DNA from: Pyrenula massariospora
Taxonomy: Eukaryota > Ascomycota > Eurotiomycetes > Pyrenulales > Pyrenulaceae
Direction of reading: 5' to 3'
Assembly (NCBI GenBank): GCA_021030905.1
Contig: JAGFMI010000002.1
Span: forward strand, 2,835,738-2,899,737
Length of the DNA stretch: 64,000 nucleotides
Positions within the stretch are counted from its first letter, which is position 1. The number at the start of each line of letters is the position of its first letter. The position numbers and the translations under genes were made by a program. The notes beneath the pieces were generated by a model, which saw only the letters and a list, made by a program, of their open reading frames with translations, did no database searches and was not told the DNA's origin. Shown one piece after another: positions 56,601-64,000 of the stretch.

Positions 56601-58354
56601 ATTTTTGCATTCTAAAAAAGCTTGGATGCGACTTAGACAAGCAAGGCCTGCTAAGACTTGCGGAATACTCTGGAATACCCGAAGGAGTGGATTTGCGAGA
56701 AGTAGAAGGTAGGAAAGCGACGTAAAGAGCTTCGCAGCATCCATATTCTGTTGAGCGAAGGCAAACGTCATGAACGGCGAGACCATAAGTGGCACGAATG
56801 CAATAATCGTAGAAGCAAGATAAAGCTGTCGAGCCGCGGATCCCGAATTCAACTCGTCTATCCGGAGCTTCTGGACGAATTCGCTGATAGGTGTCGTCAT
56901 TCCTGAAATCTTAAGGTTCTTCATGTCTGCAACGACTGTAGCGGTCATACCTACGCGTTTCTGAACCTTGCTCATCTACACTCGCTGAGCAGGTCCAACG
57001 TATCTGGCAAAGACCGCCAGTGTAATCGCGCAACAGAGCACAATCACAATTGGTGCTGAAAAAGCAACGCCTAATTGGCGATTAAGAAGCCAACTTGCCA
57101 AAATTATCTCAATGGTATTGGCCCCAAACTCGTGAAGATTCCTGAAGGACAGGTTGATACGTTCCATATCGGTGCTCATAAGAGTCACAGGGACCATGTC
57201 ATCTCCAGCTGCGAGACGACACTCTGTAGCCTTTTTATAAATGACGGACACAAGAGCGCCGCGCGTCATGTACAACATCCTGTGATGAAGATACCAGTAG
57301 AAAGCAGTTGAGACACTAATGCCGCTGTAAATGAAGAAGCTTGCTCCAATGAAGCCGTATCCAAAATTAGCGAGTCTAGAGTCTTCAGGTGATGATAGGT
57401 ACTTAAGAAGACTGTTTATGAAGAATGGCTGGCAGAATGTGAATCCAAGCAGCGTAAGCCTTGCTGGGATGGGCAGAAGCAAAGGCACTGCGAATGTTCG
57501 GGCAAGGACTTTGACAAGGCCATACTTGTCGCCTTTCAGCTTCGAGTAGCTAAGACGTGCGAGCAGATATTCCTGTAGAATTTCACCACTCAATGCCTTA
57601 TCAAGTGGAAATAAATCTCTGATCCCAAGGACATTGCGATACCCATTAAAGAAGAGAGAGTTCAGCCAGAAATAGACGCCCAAACTGTAGATACCGCTCG
57701 TCTCCTCGGGACTGTGGCTCTTGATATCCCATTTCACCCACTTGCTCTTGCGTCGTGATTCAAAGATCAGGATGAGAGCCTTGGCAGCAACTGATGCAGT
57801 GAAGACGGCAGAAAATGCGAGCTCCGGCCTGAGCGCAGATGCTAGCCACGAAGTACGGACCTGAGCCACATCAAGTAGGAGTGACAGAGACAGGTATGCA
57901 CTCAAAAGCATCGATGGCCTTGGGGATCTAGTGTGGTCGAAGAAAGACAAGCCGATCATGCAGAGTCCAGCAACCAACCGAAGGGCAGCAGATGCTATGG
58001 CTACGTTAGTCGTGGTGAGCGACCGCAGCGCGACGACGATCAACATGGCCAAATCTAAGACAGCATAAGCTATTACGGAAGCCTGAGAAGTGGTCGTCAG
58101 TGCCTTTTTCGCTTGTGGTCCTCGCCTTATGAGACTTTACTCACCAATTTGGCCAACTGCAACACCGGAGCTTCCACGATAACTGGCCGGCGGCTGAGTA
58201 GGGCACTCCGCCATATTGATAGTACTATGAAGATGGCGGACGGTAGAATGGAGAAGAATAGGAGTTCGAACTCGACCGTAAAGTCGAAGTCGTCTCGACA
58301 GCCAAGAACGTTGGGTCCAAAGGTGTTGTCATTAACGCATGTTGAGAAGGACAT
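53699..58354 (-). pseudogene. ABCC-type (MRP-like) ABC transporter with a nonsense codon and a frameshift
   Basis: Exons 58354-58145, 58082-55078 and 54939-53699 cover a full-length fungal ABCC transporter of about 1,485 codons: N-terminal TMD0 helices, TMD1, NBD1 (Walker A GPIASGKST, signature LSGGQRRR, Walker B LFIFDDIFSGLD), TMD2 and NBD2 (Walker A GRTGSGKSS, Walker B VLLLDEVSSSVD). Two lesions break it. Between GPAQRV and MSKVQKRVG, TAG at 56978-56976 stands where relatives usually have Trp. Near 54050, in the second signature (LSQGQ), the sequence lacks two bases (or gains one): GGCCAGACAGCTC should continue into QLLSLAR, which is found in the next frame. After the shift the last 114 codons are otherwise intact. 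The total exon length is off by one base from a multiple of three, which fits. An intact version would export conjugates or drugs. A sequencing error at 54050 cannot be excluded; the TAG is harder to explain that way. Confidence 0.88.
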
Positions 58355-59960
58355 GTTGCGTGTAGGATAGAGAGCTATTGCGAATCACAATAAGAACGAG
58401 CGACTTACTCTCAGAACCGTCACATGACTAGGGCGGAGTCTGGTACGGAATCTTGAACCAAGAAAATCGCTTCTTGTTAAGAAATCTCATCGTTAAGGCA
58501 GAATAATAGAAGTCGTGGCCGATCATCTTGTCCCGCACGATACCAAAACAATCGGCCTCGATATCCGTCACCCTGCTTCGCGTTCTTAACGTCATCCCTA
58601 ACGTCGGCGAATTAGATGCGTAATCTTGCCAAGAGAAAAGCTTGGCGTCTCTTGTACGCACATGTTAAATGCTGCGAACTCATATTCAGACGCAAAGTAT
58701 CAAGATCAACAAGCTATAAAGAATGCAATTGTTTGAGTCAATGACAGTCCCACATATGTACACCTGGCCATCTGTACCTTAACGGCATTTCAATCCCGCC
58801 AAGTCCAATATTTTTCCAAATTAATCTAGAATGAATACTCAGTCTCTGTCTGCACCAGGGGCCTTATAATAAGGTTCTTCTTTATTCCGCATCTGCCTAT
58901 CGTCCTTTGCAAAGTTTCATTCCTCTTATGTGGAATTTCCGTAACTCCGACTGGGGATGACATATGACCGCACTGGCCAGAAATCGGACATTTGCTCGCT
59001 TGTGAGCCTCGTCACAGCTTTCAGCCCTTCAATTCTCCTGAGGAGTGGCGACTGGGATGGGATGGTGAGCTTCAACACGCTTCTCCGGGGCGGCAACTGT
59101 GGTGGGAGGACAAGCCTCCGCATGGAATTCGGTCAACCTAAAGGTCATGATCTGGCAAGGGACAATGTTGGTAAGTAAAATACGATGCTTGCCTTGCTAT
59201 TGCCGCTGCTGAGGAGTTTCACCTCTAGAGCAATGCATCGAGATGCTCCGACACCCTCTGACCTGCTATGCCCACATTGCAGTAATGCCATATATCCAAG
59301 ATCGAGAAGGGGAAGGTCAGACCGGACGTAGTTCAGCAGTGTCGAGACTACGACAGGATCAACAAGTGGAGCTGGGAAAATATTGATCACTGGCATTTGC
59401 CTGCATCCGCTAGCGGCTGGAAATGAAGTACAGAAATGCAGTACGAAAGCTTGGACCACTCGGGCGGTGATGGGGTTCTGCCCACAGAACGGCGCAGAAA
59501 TGAACTCCATTTCTGTAGAGAATAGTTATGCTGGCTCAGGTCAACCTTGTGGAACATGGACTAGTTTGGAACTCGGCATGTTGTAAGACATACAACATGA
59601 GTAACCCGATCGTGGATTAAGGTACCTCAGGGTACTATCATCCTTGACATCCACTTCGAGCTACCAGGCAGAACCGTCGCTCATTTGTGTAACTTAGAGA
59701 AGGCGTGGATGATGTCGACTACACAAAGTGACGTGTCCTCCCTGGCCGCTCCTCCTTCGTACCGATTTTCTGCCCCACATGTTGGAGCAAAGGAAGGTGA
59801 AAGTACTGTCGTCACGTGCTTTCCATTTTGGCCACTTGACAAGTAATCATTTAAAATTCAGCATCGCATCAAACTCTTCCCTCTTTCTTCCCCCACCGTT
59901 ACTACGTTGTCCATCTATTCGACATACAACAACATTCCAAAATTTCCACACATTGCCGCC
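58355..59960. other. Intergenic
   Basis: Upstream of the ABC gene and of the DUF3632 gene. Open frames up to 121 codons (59510-59145, minus) lack domains. A CT-rich leader with CCACCGTTACTACG precedes the start at 59961. Confidence 0.4.
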
Positions 59961-60884
59961 ATGAATTTGAATTCCGAGGAGAAACGTCAGGCGTGGCAGC
60001 GTTCTCGGCAGGCTTACTATGCTAAGATAGAAGCGTACCCAGAGTTCAAGATACTCGACACGCTCGTTCAGCAGCCGGATGCCTTAGTTGTCAACGCAGT
60101 CCAGCAACTCGTCGACCTCACTGCAGCCGCGGCAGCTTCAGACGGACCCGATCCACTTGGCGTTCACCCGTGGCACACTTTCACCTCCCTGATCGAGATT
60201 GCCAAACGTACCGCGCCTGTTCAGCAGGCTAAGCTCGTTGAATGTGTTACTCAGCTTCAAAAGGTCAAAATGACAAGCCCGGCGACCGGCGAGCCATTGA
60301 TGAACGAGGGCTACCTTGTTTGGACAGAACTCCCTTCGCTCGGCTACACAGCCGCTGACGAGTGGCACGCCTTTGGTAAGGACATGCCTATCTACCCATA
60401 GCAAATTAGGCTTGAATTTTCTCATCAGATTCACGCAGATACTTCTGATACCAACACCACATCTCAAGAGAGGCAACGCTGGGAAAACATGATCGCTTTA
60501 CTTGCCCAGCTCAGTGCCGCGGCTGAGGTCGACTACAACTGCCCAATCGTGAGCGAGATGGACTTTTCGTTCTGGTCCTTCGGGGCTTTCAAGGAGGCTT
60601 TTGATTTGGAGGGTAGGCAACAGGTGCCGACGGAAATTGTGTTACGAACGGCATGCTTGTGGTGCATTTATGCTGCGGACAGGCTTTGGGCCAATATCAA
60701 AAATGGCCGAGTTTTTGGACAGAGGGGAGATGACCCTGGGACTAAAATGAGTCATGAGATGTGGCACACATGGGAACGTGGTTTACTGGCGGCTCAAATC
60801 ACTTGCACCGATGAGGAAACGAAGAGGCTGGTCGATGACGCTCTGATGCACATGAAAAGGGCTTCGATGGAGAATCAACCTTAA
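59961..60884 (+). CDS. DUF3632 family protein, intact
   Basis: Two exons (59961-60375, 60439-60884) joined by a 63-bp intron (GTAAGG..CACGCAG) give 286 residues. The frame is open further upstream to an ATG at 59907, but 59961 is in a better context (GCCGCCATGA) and starts the charged helix SEEKRQAWQRSRQAYYAKIE. Typical DUF3632 blocks are AVQQLVDLTAAAAASDGPDP, HPWHTFTSLIEIAK, the central LTELPSLGY-like VWTELPSLGYTAADEWHAF, and CLWCIYAADRLWANIKNG near the end. Function of the family is unknown; proteins are soluble and mostly helical. This is the last intact gene before the telomere, about 3 kb from it. A broken relative is at 27548-28360. Confidence 0.82.
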
Positions 60885-61847
60885 TAGATGGGTACTTGTC
60901 AACTTGTGGCACATAGTACGAACGACCTCACTCTCAATCCTTGATTTAAATAAAATACCGAGTTGTATTTCTTCCCATCGGGATTCGTACAACGCACTCG
61001 GAAAACGTGCCTCGAAAATATGCAATTAGCCTCTGATGACAGATCGGGACTTGTGAGAAGTACCACCTCCAGGCACTCGTTTATGGGACTATCTGTGCGA
61101 AGAAGCTGAAAGCTCACTGCGGCCAGAATTAATTCAAGACTGACTTCGTCGAGACGTGGACTCCTGCTACGGTCGCTGGATGACCTACCGATCCGTACAC
61201 AGACTCATGGTGATATATAGCCTACATGATAATTCCGATCGGTGCAACAACAAGCTTAGCCATTACATATTTGATGACACGAGTAGGACTACTTTCTAGT
61301 CTCTTCATAACTCTTAGCTCGAATGCCGAGCATGAACAGAAACATCCATCCGTCACTATGATCGATCCTGCTTGTGCTTCTGCAGCCTTGTTTACTTACG
61401 CGAGTGCCTTGCCGACGTGGACGTTTCAACATCAATAAGTCTCTTTGATAACTAGAGAGCAGGCTACGAAGCTGGGATAGATCAAATTCAGGCGCTAGGA
61501 TTTAAACTGGATGTCGCTGTATCTGGAATGATCTTGGCGTCGCGATGATGATGAAGGCGCGATTTCGCGTCAATTTCGTGTTGCGCCAACTTGAAATGGA
61601 CAAAATGCTTGGTCTTTCACAAGGTCAGCGCCATGAACATCATGCTCCCAGCGGTATCACATTGCGGCTGTACACGAGCTCTTCTCACGTCCGCAATGCG
61701 AACGACCACGTGTCTATCGGCTGCGAAGATGACCCCGCGCAGAGGATTCCTTGGTCCGCCTGATAAACGACCACCGTTTGCTGGGGCTGTGAGACTACAA
61801 AAACATCAACGAAACCTCCTCACACTACATTGGCAGCCACCTTAGCT
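60885..61847. other. Intergenic
   Basis: No supported gene; frames of 61-84 codons only. Confidence 0.4.
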
Positions 61848-63931
61848 ATGGATTTATGCTACGATCCAACGCTCACGGAACCCATAGACTAGGCCGACTA
61901 CTTAAATCTAGAAGCTTTACCATCATTCGCAATAGAGCCCGCACCTGTCCACGATCAACCACCGTCATTCAACGAGACCTCTCCAGGATATCTCCAATAT
62001 CCAAGCTCTTCCAGACACAGATGTTACCTCTGTACCCCAGCGGCAAAAAGGTGCGGACTCAATTTCCCGAAATGGAACGTGCCTTCGCCCAACGAAGCGT
62101 CGGAAAGCTCGATTTACCACCCTGCAAAGGCGGATACTCAAGATATGGCTCCATGAAAACATACAAAATCCATATCCAACACAGGATCAAAAGGTACAAC
62201 TTACGAATCTCACGAAGTTGAGCACAAAGCAAGTGGAGGCCTGGTTCTCAGATGCCCGTAAGCGCCAGCAGAGTGTTAGTTCGAGCAACATCACATTCTC
62301 CCAACCAGCATCTACGTCAAGCCAATACCAAACACCTATGGAACGGTACCTATCTTCGTCTGATGAGAATGAAGCTGCAAGTCTGCAGGATATTGCCCAT
62401 GCCTTGATGGACTGGGATGAACCGAGCTCCATTTCCATCTTTGAGGATCGCCCAGAATCGACAGATACGGTCTTTAGCCATGATGAGACCACTGACGGCC
62501 TTTCGCAACAACTTGCATTTGGTCATTTGCAGAGCGGAAGCTCTACATCTTCTGTTGTGTCTGGAGCTTCTTTTGGACCTCGACAGCGGCGTCGAAGATA
62601 CGGTATTCACAACCGTAATTGCGACTTTACGATAGAATCGTCTTTCCATAAAAGAGGAATTGCGCATACTGTTAAGTTTCTAAAGCGTCACCGGTGTTCT
62701 TATTGTGTACGCTCTTTCAAGACTGCGTACGATTGCCGAAGGCACGAGAATAGTTCTCATCTCTGGACCAAGCGCTGGGTTTGTAGGCTTCATGAGATGG
62801 ACATTAAATCAATTGCAACGTATCAGTCGCAAAAGATCCTGACTCAAGCACAAATGCCGCTTACAACACGGTAAGCTCCTGCTCTGCCAAGTTCATACTT
62901 AAGGAGGGATCCCAGAATTCTCTCTAGTGTTGAAAAGAGTCCGATATTTCTTAGGTCTAAGCCAAAACGACATCTTTAGGTAAGTCATGTCAATTCTACC
63001 CCGCAAAGCATATGCTAAATCTTAGCATAGCGTATGTCCAGGATCCGCGCAAGACCTTTAGTTATGCGAAAACACTCTCTGCAGCAACCTGAGCTTTACT
63101 TCAGACGTGACTTTGTTCCTCCACCAGAAAATGATACATCGTAAGGTAGCCTTGGATCACCGAAGTCCCCTGTGTCGGTTCCCTGATTGCCATCGAGCCG
63201 AGGTAGGAAACCACTTTCTGCGGACATGGGACCTTTATGATTATATAAAACACGTGCATAATCATATCATTGACAGGCCTGAGCTCCAAAATCGACCGCC
63301 AAAGTTGACTTCTGAAAAATCACATAGCGAAAGGGGAACACGCGTTTTACATTTCATGGACTTGGTCACCCATCCTGTCACTTGCAGCTTTCCTATCGAC
63401 ATGCAAGCAAAATGGCTCCGATGCGCAAATAGAATAGAAGAGAAACGGTCATTTTTATGCAAGGACAATGTTGTCCAACATCTTCGCATCGTGCACGGGC
63501 TAGACACTAATACCATCCGCAAGCCCCCACTGGGAAGATGATCAATCGATCCGCAAGACTACGCAAAATGAAACATCGAACGCTCAACTTCCGTCACCTA
63601 GCCAAGAAAACAGTCAAATTGTGAAACCCGTCGATTTGCAATGGACAGGCCTTAATGATTTGTGTCTGGATCCCACCCTACAGAGCTATGCCCACACAGA
63701 CTCCAGCACCGACGCAGGAATAGCTCTCGCAGATTGTTTCGACAGCCCTAGGACTGATGACCCGCTCTCTCTGCTGTCCTCTGCCAGCGTCACTGCCGTG
63801 GTCGAAAATTATCCAGGGCTGATTCGGTACACACGCATCAACGATGAGTTCACTAGTAAAGTTTGCGGTTCGATCTTCTCGAGAGTTGCAGATTTTAAGT
63901 TACATCAATTTATTAATCATCATGGTTAGGG
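61848..63931 (+). pseudogene. Decayed homeobox (TALE/KN) and C2H2 zinc-finger factor cut by the telomere
   Basis: The ATG at 61848 begins MDLCYDPTLTEPID, then TAG at 61890-61892, then ADYLNLEALPSFAIEPAPV in the same frame. Near 62010 the frame must change to follow PDTDVTSVPQ and the homeodomain: KRRKARFTTLQRRILKIWLH, then ENIQNPYPTQDQKVQLTNL and helix 3 TKQVEAWFSDARKRQ. The NPYP triplet-loop extension identifies a TALE/KN-type homeobox. Downstream in the same frame is a C2H2 finger (CSYCVRSFKTAYDCRRHENSSH). Further fragments in other frames carry CRFPDC..WDLYDYIKHVH, SFLCKDNVVQHLRIVHG and, last, SRVADFKLHQFINHHG, which ends inside the telomere repeat. This order of homeobox followed by several degenerate fingers is a known fungal transcription-factor architecture. 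At least one stop and one frameshift, plus loss of the 3' end, make it a pseudogene. Confidence 0.7.
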
Positions 63932-64000
63932 TTAGGGTTAGGGTTAGGGTTAGGGTTAGGGTTAGGGTTAGGGTTAGGGTTAGGGTTAGGGTTAGGGTTA
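63926..64000 (+). repeat. Telomere repeat, TTAGGG x 12.5
   Basis: Twelve perfect TTAGGG units plus TTA, with the G-rich strand 5'-to-3' toward the end of the window. This is the vertebrate-type repeat used by most filamentous fungi. No degenerate units and no spacer separate it from the preceding coding-like sequence. Confidence 0.99.

Noticed and set aside
1-64000. CRISPR array, bacterial operons, rRNA
   Set aside because: No evenly spaced identical repeats with spacers, no ribosomal RNA sequence, and the gene structure is fungal throughout.

Overview
The window is the right-hand chromosome end of a filamentous ascomycete (Pezizomycotina). Four things point there. It finishes in 12.5 TTAGGG telomere units with the G-rich strand running outward. 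Protein genes are broken by short GT-AG introns of about 44-140 bp. The protein families are typical of moulds (Zn2Cys6 factor, DUF3632, DUF3716-like, DHA2 MFS pump, HRQ/DUF3445, TAP-like S33 hydrolase). No RNA gene, CRISPR array or bacterial-style operon was seen. The species cannot be named from sequence alone.

The layout runs from core-like to subtelomeric. Positions 1-2.7 kb hold a decayed gene with a DUF3716-like cysteine motif. From 4 to 24 kb the genes are intact: an MFS transporter, a cytochrome P450 tail-to-tail with a GH18 chitinase, a catechol-type O-methyltransferase, an HRQ/DUF3445 oxidoreductase tail-to-tail (5 bp) with homoserine dehydrogenase, which is head-to-head with a CCDC174-like nuclear protein, and an unusual thaumatin-like membrane protein. 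From 25 to 42 kb genes are sparser: a small membrane protein, a DUF3632 gene with an internal TGA, a secreted S33 hydrolase divergent from an APH-family kinase-like protein, a 14-TM DHA2 MFS pump, a nearly gene-free 5 kb stretch and a four-helix membrane protein.

The last 20 kb is clearly subtelomeric. A divergent pair of ankyrin proteins of about 720 residues (one with an N-terminal Zn2Cys6 DNA-binding cluster) shares a 1.4 kb intergenic region carrying a cluster of GCGCA motifs, partly at exact 10-bp spacing. Next come an orphan 176-residue protein, a full-length ABCC transporter killed by one nonsense codon and one frameshift, an intact DUF3632 gene, and a decayed homeobox/C2H2 zinc-finger gene that runs straight into the telomere repeats.

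Most genes look individually regulated. The clearest functional pairing is the divergent ankyrin/Zn-cluster pair. Broken genes are concentrated toward the two ends, and two of the three clear internal stop lesions toward the telomere can be explained by C-to-T change at CpA, as expected from RIP. The junction of coding sequence and telomere repeat suggests chromosome breakage healed by telomere addition.
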